From: Ancylomarina longa
GTDB lineage: Bacteria > Bacteroidota > Bacteroidia > Bacteroidales > Marinifilaceae
Direction: 5' to 3'
Assembly (NCBI RefSeq): GCF_003996985.1
Contig: NZ_RJJX01000014.1
Span: 27,739 to 91,738 of the forward strand
DNA length: 64,000 nucleotides
Numbering within the stretch: position 1 is the stretch's first letter; each line of letters starts with the position of its first letter. Below are positions 39,186 to 47,615 of the stretch, piece after piece. A program made the translations under genes and the position numbers. Under the pieces are notes generated by a model. The model had not been told where the DNA came from. It searched no databases and saw only the letters and a program-made list of their open reading frames with translations.

Positions 39186-40268
39186 GTGAAAGAAGTACTC
39201 TACATAGCTCCAGGGAATCAGAATAGCAAAGGAGGAATTGGTTTATGTGTGAATAATTATTCAAAGCACATGGATGATTTTAAGGTTCTGCTTACCCATC
39301 GATTTCACTCGAAGATCGTGAATACGCTTTGGTTTCCGTTCTGTATGCTGGAACTTTGGTTCCGTTTAATTCGGGATTCTGAGATTAAAATTGTTCATAT
39401 ACATGGAGCTTCCAAGGGTAGTTTCTATCGCAAATACCTGTTATTTTCCTTGGTTCGAACTTTCTTTCATAAAAAGATCATCTATCATGTACACGGAGGT
39501 GGTTTTCAGGATTTTTACTTGAAGTCTCCGGTTTTTATCCAAAAACGAGTTCGTTACGTTATGCATTCCGCAGATTTGGTGGTTTGTTTATCCGAGAAAT
39601 GGAAACTCTTTTTTACCAGTGCTTTTCGTCCCAAGCGGGTAGTAATTGTTAATAATATGGTGATTCCTCCGATAAATACAGACAGAATTAAGCAGAATGG
39701 GAAATTTCAACTGTTGTTTTTAGGATTGATAGGAGATAATAAAGGCGTTTTTGATTTATTAAAAGTAATCGTAAAGTATCGTTCAAAATTTGAAAATAAA
39801 TTGATTTTAAGGATTGCAGGAAATGGCGAGACGATTCGGTTGGTGAATGATATCAAGAAACTGAAACTAGAAAAACTGGTTCATTTCGAAGGATGGGCAG
39901 ATTCCATAAAGAAGGAACAACTATTTCGCACTTCTGATGCCTTTATTCTAACTTCTTACAAGGAGGGATTGCCACTTTCTATTTTGGAAGCAATGAGTTA
40001 TGGATTACCAGTTATTGCAAGTAAGGTGGGTGGAATTCCCGATCTGTTATACAAATACAGGAATGGACTTCTTGTAAAACCGGGTGATTTAGCTACAATT
40101 AAAAATGCAATAGATAAGTTCCTTCAGAACGAAGCACTATTGCAAACATTCTCTCAGAGGTCAGCAGATGGAGCAGCTGACTTTTATCCGCAAGCTGTAT
40201 TAAAAACTTTATTCTCAATCTACCATGAATTACAGGGGAATAAGGGATTTCTTTTTGAGCAAAATTAA
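39186..40268 (+). CDS. Family 4 glycosyltransferase
   Basis: A 360-residue GT-B enzyme starting at GTG 39186 (KEVLYIAPGNQNSKGGIG, with a glycine-rich N-terminal loop). The C-terminal nucleotide-sugar domain has LLFLGLIGDNKGVFDLL, the conserved EGLPLSILEAMSYGLPVIAS block with the GT4 Glu residues, and VGGIPDLL. Transfer is probably retaining; the donor is unknown. Its last 44 nt overlap the next gene. Confidence 0.88.
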   Translation: MKEVLYIAPGNQNSKGGIGLCVNNYSKHMDDFKVLLTHRFHSKIVNTLWFPFCMLELWFRLIRDSEIKIVHIHGASKGSFYRKYLLFSLVRTFFHKKIIYHVHGGGFQDFYLKSPVFIQKRVRYVMHSADLVVCLSEKWKLFFTSAFRPKRVVIVNNMVIPPINTDRIKQNGKFQLLFLGLIGDNKGVFDLLKVIVKYRSKFENKLILRIAGNGETIRLVNDIKKLKLEKLVHFEGWADSIKKEQLFRTSDAFILTSYKEGLPLSILEAMSYGLPVIASKVGGIPDLLYKYRNGLLVKPGDLATIKNAIDKFLQNEALLQTFSQRSADGAADFYPQAVLKTLFSIYHELQGNKGFLFEQN

Positions 40269-41556
40269 ATTTGGTTATGGTTTTGAAAAAGAATTAAAAC
40301 GAATTGAGAAGTTATACTCAATTAGTGAGTCCCGTTTAGAAGAATTAAAAAATCAGGAATTCGTAAATCAGTATCGCAATGCTTTTATTTATTCAAAGTT
40401 TTATAGCCAATTGTATCGCAAGCATGGTTTAAGACTGGAGTCGGTTCAATCTATCGAAGATGCTGAAAAAATACCAATCATTACAAAGGAGGATATCCGA
40501 AACCGCGTAGATGAATTATTGACTACCAACAGAATGATGGTATATAAGTCTTTTACAAGTGGAACAACCGGTACTCCGCTCAAACTCTATCGCGATTATG
40601 CATCGGTTTGTAAGGAATATTCTTACGGATACAATTACCAGCGTATCCATGGCTATCAATTAGGCGATAAGGTGATTTCGATTAAAGGTGATTTATTCAA
40701 AAATGAAATATATCGCTTCGATAAATCATTAAATACCCTGCATCTTTCCAGTTACAATCTGAATGAGAAAAATATAGAGAAATATTATCATCTGATTCAA
40801 AACTTTAATCCCAAGGTAGTGAAGGCTTATCCTAGTTCCTTGCAAATACTATCTACTGAACTGTATAAAAAAGGATTGGAGTTAAATATTCCAATTGCTT
40901 TTACTTCCTCCGAAGTATTGCACGATTTTCAACGCAGAATCATCACGAAAGTGTTGCATTCTACCATTCGGGATTGGTATGGGAATTCAGAACAGTCCAT
41001 TGCTATGGGACAGGTAAAGGAGGATTTGTATCAGGATATTCCTTTGTACGGACATATTGAGGTGAAAGAAAATTACATTATCACAACAGGATTTATCAAC
41101 AAGTCATTTCCATTAATACGTTATCGAATCGATGACGTGATAAAGCTAAAATGCGATAGCTCTTGTATTCGATGTTGCACCAGCCGGATTTTAGGCCGCG
41201 ACAATCAATATATAATTCTAAAAGATGGACAGCAGGTTGGATTACTCGATCACGCTTTTAATTTTAATAAAATCAAGAATATTCTGGCAGCTCAAATTGT
41301 ACAGAAAAAGAGGGGAGAAATGGATTTAAATCTAATACCGGATTATGGCTTCACCGATAATAACAAACAGGAAATATTGAAGAATTTGAAGGAGCTACTT
41401 GGCGACGATTTTATTATTCATTATAAGGAAATTACCGATGAGGAAATTATTCTTAGCAAGTCGGGAAAATTCAATCTCATGGTATCGCAACTGAATGCCG
41501 AAGAAAAGGATAGTATCACACAGAAAATCCTTAACGAGATAGAGGAAGATCAGTAA
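40225..41556 (+). CDS. PaaK/CapK-type adenylate-forming enzyme, copy 1
   Basis: A 443-residue ANL-type ligase homologue of phenylacetate-CoA ligase and CapK. The ATP-binding P-loop is TSGTTGTPLKLYRD near residues 110-123; other landmarks are KAYPSSLQILSTEL, FTSSEVLHDFQRR and DWYGNSEQS. CapK proteins are common in capsule loci, and their reaction is not firmly known; activation of a carboxylic acid for transfer to the glycan is the usual proposal. The start is supported by alignment with copy 2 (KIKFGYGFEKEL against RIKFGGGFEKEL). A CxxCC cluster (CDSSCIRCC) near residue 315 is absent from copy 2. Confidence 0.8.
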   Translation: MNYRGIRDFFLSKIKFGYGFEKELKRIEKLYSISESRLEELKNQEFVNQYRNAFIYSKFYSQLYRKHGLRLESVQSIEDAEKIPIITKEDIRNRVDELLTTNRMMVYKSFTSGTTGTPLKLYRDYASVCKEYSYGYNYQRIHGYQLGDKVISIKGDLFKNEIYRFDKSLNTLHLSSYNLNEKNIEKYYHLIQNFNPKVVKAYPSSLQILSTELYKKGLELNIPIAFTSSEVLHDFQRRIITKVLHSTIRDWYGNSEQSIAMGQVKEDLYQDIPLYGHIEVKENYIITTGFINKSFPLIRYRIDDVIKLKCDSSCIRCCTSRILGRDNQYIILKDGQQVGLLDHAFNFNKIKNILAAQIVQKKRGEMDLNLIPDYGFTDNNKQEILKNLKELLGDDFIIHYKEITDEEIILSKSGKFNLMVSQLNAEEKDSITQKILNEIEEDQ

Positions 41557-41616
41557 GGAATATCATATCCTACATTAATCTCAAATAGTTAAATCAATTA
41601 ATTTCGAGATGAACCT

Positions 41617-42888
41617 ATGGCCATAAATACCATTAAAGATTTAGTTGCTTACAGAATCAAGTTTGGTGGAGGATTCGAAAAAGAGCTCCGTAAGATTATT
41701 GCTTTAAGTGAAAAATCTAAGGCTGAAATTCTGGCATTAAAGAGCATCGAATTCGTAAAGCAATATAAAAATGCTTTCGACGATTCTGTATTCTATAAGG
41801 ATTTGTATCAAAAGCATGGTCTCGATCGAAATAGCATAAAGGAAATATCAGATATTCACAAATTACCTGTTATAACGAAAGCGGAGGTGAGGCAAAATAC
41901 AGCAGGTATTTTGGCAAGTTGTAAATTATCCGTTTTTAAAGCCTATTCCAGTGGAACTACGGGTACTCCGCTGCAAGTCTATCGCGATTTTAAATCTACG
42001 ATTAAGGAATATGCTTACGGGCATTTTTTTCAGCAGATGCATGGTTATCACCTCGGCGATCCGGTAGTTTCTCTGCGTGGTACTTTAGATCGGAATACTT
42101 TTTCTTATTACGACAAAAGTAACAATGTGCTTTATATGTCGAGTTATCATTTAAGTGCTGATCGCATAGACGAATATTACAAGATGATTCATGATTTTCA
42201 GCCTAAAGTGATCAAAGGTTATCCTAGCTCCATGCACATACTAGCAACAGAATTGTACAAATCCGGTAAGGAATTACACATACCAATTGGCTTTACTTCC
42301 TCCGAGGTTTTACATGATTTTCAGAAAGATATCATTCAAAAGGTATTGCATACAAAGGTGTTCGACTGGTATGGCAATGCAGAACAAACCGTTGCTTTCG
42401 GGCAATTTGATGATAATCTGTATCGCGAATTTCCATTGTACTCGCATATCGAGGTGGCCGACGATCATTTAATAACTACCGGATTTATTAATTCAGCCTT
42501 TCCGCTCCTTCGTTACAAAGTGGAGGATGTGGTTAAATTATCGCCAACCAGTAATGGTACTTGTGTAGTACAAAAGATCGAAGGCAGGGATGATGATTAT
42601 ATCCTTTTAAAGAATGGACAGAGAATTGGACGACTGGATTTGGCATTTAAAAAAGCCCAAAAAGTGCTGGCAGCACAAATTATTCAGAAGCGAGTCGGAG
42701 AAATTATAGTGAATATCGTGCCAGATAAGGGATTTTCAGAAATACATATTCGCGTGATAGAACAGAATCTGCGACAATTGATTGGAACCGATTGTCAGGT
42801 TCGTTTCGAGAAAATCGAGACCAGTCAGTTGATTCGATCCCCAAAGGGAAAATTTAATTTGGTAGTATCTCAAAGAGATTTAGTCTAA
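41617..42888 (+). CDS. PaaK/CapK-type adenylate-forming enzyme, copy 2
   Basis: A 423-residue paralogue of the previous gene, collinear throughout. The P-loop SSGTTGTPLQVYRD, KGYPSSMHIL, FTSSEVLHDFQ and DWYGNAEQTVAFGQ are all kept, so both copies look active. By eye more than half the residues match. The stop TAA overlaps the ATG of the following ATP-grasp gene by one base (TAATG), suggesting tight coupling of an adenylating enzyme with an amide-forming enzyme. Confidence 0.8.
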   Translation: MAINTIKDLVAYRIKFGGGFEKELRKIIALSEKSKAEILALKSIEFVKQYKNAFDDSVFYKDLYQKHGLDRNSIKEISDIHKLPVITKAEVRQNTAGILASCKLSVFKAYSSGTTGTPLQVYRDFKSTIKEYAYGHFFQQMHGYHLGDPVVSLRGTLDRNTFSYYDKSNNVLYMSSYHLSADRIDEYYKMIHDFQPKVIKGYPSSMHILATELYKSGKELHIPIGFTSSEVLHDFQKDIIQKVLHTKVFDWYGNAEQTVAFGQFDDNLYREFPLYSHIEVADDHLITTGFINSAFPLLRYKVEDVVKLSPTSNGTCVVQKIEGRDDDYILLKNGQRIGRLDLAFKKAQKVLAAQIIQKRVGEIIVNIVPDKGFSEIHIRVIEQNLRQLIGTDCQVRFEKIETSQLIRSPKGKFNLVVSQRDLV

Positions 42889-43988
42889 TGTCGAAAAAAA
42901 TTGCACACCTATTAATCGTTGGGGCAGGTCCGCAAGCGCTATTCCTACTTCGGGAATTTAGTCGCATGGGCTTTAATATTTTGTTGCTGGGGAGACCAAA
43001 CGAAATAGCCATGCACTCGAAATATGGCGAGAAAATAAGACTGGAAAAAGAGGAAGATCTGGTTAAAATATTAAGGCAACTGGCCTTGGAGAAGGAACAA
43101 TGGACTTGTTATGTGGCTAGTGGATTTTATTTAGCTTATCTCCTGAATCATTATCCTGAGTTTTATATCGATTATCAGGTAATACCGAACAATAAAGAGT
43201 CTGTCACCAGTTTAATATCAAAATCCAAATCCTATCTATTGGCCGAAAAGGTGAAGCTGGATTATCCGAAAAGCGTTTTATTAAAAGAGTTAGAGGAGAG
43301 GAAAGATTGGAGTGATATTCGATTTCCTCAAATTGTGAAGTGGGATCGGGATATTTATCTCTATACCAAACCGAGATTTAAAACCGCCATTCTTAATACG
43401 CTTGAGGAACTCAGACAGCTACTGCAGAAATGCAGTCCGAAAGAAAAGGAAGCATTAATCATGCAGGAATATCTGGGAGCTGATTTGAAAAACAATATAT
43501 CCTACGGTGCCTATGTGTTGAATGGAAAACCTCAGTTGGGAATTTGTGTAAATGAAGTGCGGCATTATCGATCGGGCGTTTCGTCTATGGTCGAAGAATA
43601 TACCGGAGCATATGCAGCGGAAATAGAATCCAAAGCTTCACAGCTACTGGCTCAAACTGGTTTTACAGGATTTCTGGATGTGGAATTTAAAATATTTAAG
43701 GATCGGATTTATTTACTCGAAGTGAATCCCCGTCCCTTTGGCTTCATTCGTATCCTCAAACTAAAATATCCCGATCTGATTCCCTTTGTATTAGGCTTAA
43801 AAACGGAGGCTGCGCAAAATCCCTATCGGGTAAAATGGATCAATTGTATGAGAGATATGGTTTTGATATTAAAAGCACCCAAACACCTGTTTCATATGTT
43901 GTCTGTGCTTCTGGATTTCAAGGGAAGAACCTTTGATGTCTGGGATAGTAAGGACCCCAAACCTTTTTTCTATCAGCTAAAACGTTAA
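42888..43988 (+). CDS. ATP-grasp ligase, third and distinct type
   Basis: A 366-residue ATP-grasp protein unlike the two paired copies. The N-terminus has a Rossmann-like glycine motif (LLIVGAGPQALFLLREF); the middle carries the grasp domain (FPQIVKWDRDIY, IMQEYLGADLKNNISYGAYV). The C-terminal catalytic end FLDVEFKIFKDRIYLLEVNP has the metal-binding Glu and Asn followed by RPFGF. It resembles carboxylate-amine/carbamoyl-phosphate-type ligases acting on secondary metabolites and capsule decorations. The substrate is unknown. The one-base overlap with CapK copy 2 suggests they act in sequence. Confidence 0.75.
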   Translation: MSKKIAHLLIVGAGPQALFLLREFSRMGFNILLLGRPNEIAMHSKYGEKIRLEKEEDLVKILRQLALEKEQWTCYVASGFYLAYLLNHYPEFYIDYQVIPNNKESVTSLISKSKSYLLAEKVKLDYPKSVLLKELEERKDWSDIRFPQIVKWDRDIYLYTKPRFKTAILNTLEELRQLLQKCSPKEKEALIMQEYLGADLKNNISYGAYVLNGKPQLGICVNEVRHYRSGVSSMVEEYTGAYAAEIESKASQLLAQTGFTGFLDVEFKIFKDRIYLLEVNPRPFGFIRILKLKYPDLIPFVLGLKTEAAQNPYRVKWINCMRDMVLILKAPKHLFHMLSVLLDFKGRTFDVWDSKDPKPFFYQLKR

Positions 43989-44019
43989 AGTGAGGGCTCC
44001 ATACTGATAGGATAGAAGA

Positions 44020-44280
44020 TAAGGCGCTGGCATAAATACACCTAACTGTCAAGATGTCACGGAACAAATGAAAGCAATGTACTGTAACTGTCAAGATGTC
44101 GTAATGTAAGTCGAAGCGATAATAGAGGAAACCGAAACTACAACACACGACTGCCATGATGTCATAGATAACATGTCGTTAACCTATCGTAATGGACAAA
44201 CTGTCATAGAACATATCGAAGCGATGATAGAGGACACCAAATCAGGAGCAGAGAACATCAAATCTAAGGTGCAAGCCCTC
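44020..44280. repeat. Degenerate 21-nt-period array inside the polysaccharide locus
   Basis: This fills most of the 363-nt gap between the ATP-grasp and deacetylase-fold genes. AACTGTCAAGATGTC occurs at 44044 and 44086 (42 apart). A variant ACTGCCATGATGTC begins at 44150, which is 63 from the matching base of the second copy. TCGAAGCGATAATAGAGGA at 44111 recurs as TCGAAGCGATGATAGAGGA at 44216 (105 apart). GTCATAGA at 44161 recurs at 44203 (42 apart). All spacings are multiples of 21. The plus frame is open from just after a TAA near 44111 to 44338, with heptad-like translation, so it may be a decayed coiled-coil gene, but no start was found. Confidence 0.8.
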
Positions 44281-44351
44281 AACAGAAAGAGGTGGTCGCA
44301 TATTTTCAAAATCACGAACCTTTTAGATATCCGCTAATAAAGAAATAACGA

Positions 44352-45425
44352 ATGACCGCACTGTGTTTGACTATTGATTACGAATTATTCGGATCGGGAA
44401 AGGGAGATGTATTTCAACACATCATCGAACCAACCAACCAATTACTGGATTTTTGTCTGGAATTCGATATCAAGCTCACTATTTTTTTTGAGGTAGTGGA
44501 ATATTGGAAAATAAAGGAAAATTATGAAAATGGTGTGGCTATGGGATATGAAAAAAGTCCTGCCGATGCCATGGTAGAACAAATACAAAGGGCCTATCAA
44601 TTAGGACACGATATCCAATTGCACTTGCATCCTCAATGGATTGATGCAAAATATGAAAATGAAGAATGGATTCTGAATTTAGATTATTGGAGATTACCCG
44701 ATGTTCCGGATCAAGCAAATGATACTATAAGCATGGGGTTGAAGGAGCTGATTTGGAAAGGGAAGCAGGAGATCGAATCCATTCTTCATCCTATCAATCC
44801 AGCCTTTCAATGTAATATTATCAGAGCCGGAGGATACAATATCGACCCATCGGACCGATTGTTGAAAGCATTAAAAGAAAATTCTTTTCTTGCCGATAGC
44901 TCGGTTTATTATGGTGGTTATGCCAATGGAAAATTGTCCCGCTACAACTATCGGCATATACCCGAAACAAAACCTTATTGGTTTACCGAGCCAGATTCCC
45001 TCATAAGATGGAATGGTTTCAAGAGTGGATTTCTGGAATTGCCAATCTTTGCAAAAAAAATGAAACGTATTTATAAGTACGATGGCATTCGAATCCGGTC
45101 GGCATTAAAGAATAAAAAAAATGCCCTGGAGAAGTTTAAAAATAATAGCAATAAAAAATCCAAATGGCAGACCATCCGTTTTTTAATGGAGGAAGAAGCC
45201 ATTACCTGGGATTTTTGCCTGTTCTCAAAATCAAAAATGAGTCGCTTTCTTCGAGCTGCTCAACAGGTAGAGCGAAATTCCGAAAGTGATTTTCATCCTT
45301 TTGTTCTGGTAGGACATCCCAAAGATTTTTATTACACCAATGGAATCGAATTCTTAGCAAATCGCGAAGATTTGGAATTCTATACCCTCACCGAAATGCT
45401 TAAAAAAATTAGAGGGGAAGAATAA
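44352..45425 (+). CDS. Polysaccharide-deacetylase-fold protein (NodB-like superfamily)
   Basis: A 357-residue protein with a NodB-like (beta/alpha)7 barrel signature. LTIDYELFGSG at the N-terminus supplies the catalytic Asp region, LTIFFEVVEYWK the second strand, and HDIQLHLHPQW the metal-binding His pair. IIRAGGYNIDPSDRLLKAL is the later motif. It is only distantly related to the 37432 deacetylase and belongs to the group found in exopolysaccharide clusters. Reaction and substrate are not known. No signal peptide is seen, so it probably acts on lipid-linked precursors in the cytoplasm. Confidence 0.7.
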   Translation: MTALCLTIDYELFGSGKGDVFQHIIEPTNQLLDFCLEFDIKLTIFFEVVEYWKIKENYENGVAMGYEKSPADAMVEQIQRAYQLGHDIQLHLHPQWIDAKYENEEWILNLDYWRLPDVPDQANDTISMGLKELIWKGKQEIESILHPINPAFQCNIIRAGGYNIDPSDRLLKALKENSFLADSSVYYGGYANGKLSRYNYRHIPETKPYWFTEPDSLIRWNGFKSGFLELPIFAKKMKRIYKYDGIRIRSALKNKKNALEKFKNNSNKKSKWQTIRFLMEEEAITWDFCLFSKSKMSRFLRAAQQVERNSESDFHPFVLVGHPKDFYYTNGIEFLANREDLEFYTLTEMLKKIRGEE

Positions 45426-45455
45426 AATCGCAATAGGTTTTAAACTAAGAAGAGA

Positions 45456-45600
45456 ATGAGCCTGAAAGGCTCAAATATTTATAGCTCGGGATAAAGGAGC
45501 GATAAGCGACTGCCATCCCGGGTAGAAGGAAAAACGAGTTACCCCGTCGCGCAGGATTGTTATAATTAATGTAACAAACCAACTTCGCGACGGAATGCAG
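45456..45600. repeat. Intergenic element with three hairpins
   Basis: Three inverted repeats are packed between two operon genes. GAGCCT-GAA-AGGCTC lies at about 45459-45473. CGGGAT...ATCCCG lies at about 45487-45521. A compound hairpin follows, with outer arms CCGTCGCG (about 45543-45550) and CGCGACGG (about 45585-45592) and inner arms TTGTTA and TAACAA. The CTGAAAGGCTC-AATATTTATAGC wording resembles intergenic elements seen in many Bacteroidota genomes (from memory). No T-run follows, so it is not a normal terminator. Confidence 0.55.
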
Positions 45601-45647
45601 CAAAGCCAATTACATCCCAATTATTAACAACATCCCCTTTTTCTATC

Positions 45648-46850
45648 ATGATAAAACAAAGTTTTGAAAAACTTCGAATCTATATCGAAAACCAGGAATA
45701 TAAAGGCTGGGATCCCTACGATGGGTTAAATGCCAAATTGTTTCAAGCCCTTCCACTACTAAAAAATAGCAGATGGATGCGCTTGATATGGATTCAGGCT
45801 TTCAAAAGAAGTACAATGAATTTCCGGGGTCTTACAGGTGTAGATAAGGCTTATAATCCCAAAGGTCTTGGTTTATTTCTTAGTGGATATTGTAAGCTTT
45901 ATCAACTCGATCGAACTCAGGAGGTAAGATCCCGGATTCATTTTCTCAGTAATAAATTACTCGATTTACAATCCCAAAATTGGTCAGGAGCATGTTGGGG
46001 ATATAATTTCGACTGGCAAGCACGAGCTTTCTTTCAGCCCAAGGGAACACCATCGGTAGTGGTAAGCAGCTTCGTAGGAAATGCGATGTTAGATGCCTAT
46101 GAGATATTGGGCAGACAAGAATTATTGGATACAGCGATCAGTGTAAAGAATTTTATCCTGAAAGATTTGAATCGCACCTACGATGGAAATGGAGATTTCT
46201 GTTTTTCCTATTCTCCATTAGATAACACAACCGTTTATAATGCTTCTCTTTTAGGGAGTAGAATGCTAGCTCGCATTTACCACTACACAAAGGAGGAGGA
46301 ATTGCTCGAAACGGCAAGGCAGTCGGTTCAGTTCTGTTGTAATCAACAACAAAACAATGGAGCATGGGCTTATGGCAGCTTAGCTTATCATCAATGGATT
46401 GATAATTTTCATACCGGATTTAATTTAGAAGCGCTCGCCGATTATCAAAAATATACCGGGGATACTTCCTTCGCAAAACAAATAGAATTGGGCTTGGGTT
46501 ATTATCTCAAAACCTTTTTTACCGAGCAAGGAGTTCCCAACTATTATAGTCATTCCAAGTACCCGATAGATATTCATTGTCCGGCACAATTGCCAATTAC
46601 ATTGAGTAAAACCGGAACTTTTGGGGCAAATCAGAAATTAGTAACTAATGTATTGAATTGGACGATTCAATCGCTGCAAGATCCTCAAGGTTACTTCTAT
46701 TATCAAGCGGGTAAAAGAAGTATAACCAAGATACCATACATCCGATGGGCACAAGCCTGGATGTTTTTGGCATTATCCACCTATCTGTTTGAACCCATAA
46801 AAACACCAGAATATGAGAACACGAATTACAATAATGAATTCGCCGGTTGA
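45648..46850 (+). CDS. (alpha/alpha)-toroid protein of an exopolysaccharide cluster
   Basis: A 400-residue protein made of helical hairpins with repeated Trp, Gly and Tyr motifs (WSGACWGYNFDWQARAF, NNGAWAYGS, WIDNFHTGFNLEAL, PQGYFYYQAG). This pattern is typical of six-hairpin glycosidase/epimerase-type alpha-alpha barrels. Database labels such as delta-aminolevulinic acid dehydratase are sometimes given to relatives, but no dehydratase feature is present. A role as glycan lyase, hydrolase or epimerase is possible and unproven. No signal peptide is visible. Its last 38 nt overlap the wecG-like gene. Confidence 0.6.
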   Translation: MIKQSFEKLRIYIENQEYKGWDPYDGLNAKLFQALPLLKNSRWMRLIWIQAFKRSTMNFRGLTGVDKAYNPKGLGLFLSGYCKLYQLDRTQEVRSRIHFLSNKLLDLQSQNWSGACWGYNFDWQARAFFQPKGTPSVVVSSFVGNAMLDAYEILGRQELLDTAISVKNFILKDLNRTYDGNGDFCFSYSPLDNTTVYNASLLGSRMLARIYHYTKEEELLETARQSVQFCCNQQQNNGAWAYGSLAYHQWIDNFHTGFNLEALADYQKYTGDTSFAKQIELGLGYYLKTFFTEQGVPNYYSHSKYPIDIHCPAQLPITLSKTGTFGANQKLVTNVLNWTIQSLQDPQGYFYYQAGKRSITKIPYIRWAQAWMFLALSTYLFEPIKTPEYENTNYNNEFAG

Positions 46851-47559
46851 TGTACTCACCATGCGCGAAACGATAGATATCATTAATGATTCTATCCGGG
46901 AGAAGAAGACAATTCAACATATCGTGGTGAATGCTGCCAAATTGGTTCACATGCAAACCGATAAGGAATTATACCAATCGGTAGTCAAAAGCGACATTAT
47001 TAATGCCGATGGAATGGCAGTGGTATGGGCTTCAGAATTATTAGGAACTCCACTTCCCGAAAGAGTTGCAGGTGTTGATCTAATGCAGGAACTGGTGATC
47101 CTGGCTTCTCAAAAAAAATATAAGATATTCTTTTTTGGAGGAAAGGAAGAGGTGGTGAGTGAGGTCGTAAGAAAGTACACTTCCATTTTTGGGGAGGAGA
47201 TCATAGCCGGTTATAGAAATGGATATTTTAAACTGGAGGAGGAAGGGGATATCGCTGCTGAAATTGCTGCATCACAAGCCGATATTCTGTTTGTTGCTAT
47301 TAGTTCCCCTACCAAAGAAATTTTTTTAAATAGCTACAAAAACGATTTAAAAGTGCCTTTCATAATGGGGGTTGGAGGATCATTTGATGTTGTCGCAGGC
47401 AAGGTGAGGCGCGCACCTAAATGGATGCAGAAACACGGATTGGAATGGTTTTACCGTTTTGCGCAGGAACCACGAAGAATGTGGAGAAGATACCTCATCA
47501 CCAATTCAATGTTCCTCTACTACATCTTCAAAGAAAGAATTCTGAAGTTTTTTAAATAA
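46813..47559 (+). CDS. WecG/TagA/CpsF family glycosyltransferase (GT26)
   Basis: A 248-residue enzyme of family GT26, which adds the second sugar, usually ManNAc or ManNAcA, to undecaprenyl-PP-GlcNAc. Typical blocks are HIVVNAAKLVHMQTD, IINADGMAVVWASELLG, RVAGVDLMQEL, FFFGGKEEVV and MGVGGSFDVVAGKVRRAPKW. The presence of wecB and wecC in the same locus fits a ManNAc/ManNAcA donor (inference). The C-terminus holds the membrane-associating stretch FRFAQEPRRMWRRYL-like sequence common in the family. The start at 46813 lies inside the preceding gene. Confidence 0.88.
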   Translation: MRTRITIMNSPVDVLTMRETIDIINDSIREKKTIQHIVVNAAKLVHMQTDKELYQSVVKSDIINADGMAVVWASELLGTPLPERVAGVDLMQELVILASQKKYKIFFFGGKEEVVSEVVRKYTSIFGEEIIAGYRNGYFKLEEEGDIAAEIAASQADILFVAISSPTKEIFLNSYKNDLKVPFIMGVGGSFDVVAGKVRRAPKWMQKHGLEWFYRFAQEPRRMWRRYLITNSMFLYYIFKERILKFFK

Positions 47560-47576
47560 TCGAAATTTCATGTATT

Positions 47577-47599
47577 GGCGCATTCTAGTGCGTCTCTAC
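47577..47599. repeat. Dispersed palindromic element (GCGTCTCTAC type), copy 1
   Basis: GGCGCATTCTAGTGCGTCTC-TAC forms an imperfect palindrome whose right arm TGCGTCTCTAC is identical to that of the element at 54538-54562. It lies between the wecG-like and initiating-transferase genes of the operon. Confidence 0.55.
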
Positions 47600-47615
47600 C
47601 CAAAAAATATTAACC

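Noticed and set aside
43918-44157. 79-codon minus-strand frame over the 44.1-kb array
   Set aside because: It crosses the 3' end of the ATP-grasp gene and has an implausible composition for a real protein.
45648-46850. Naming this gene delta-aminolevulinic acid dehydratase
   Set aside because: No Zn-Cys or Schiff-base Lys motif of HemB is present; the repeats indicate an alpha/alpha toroid.
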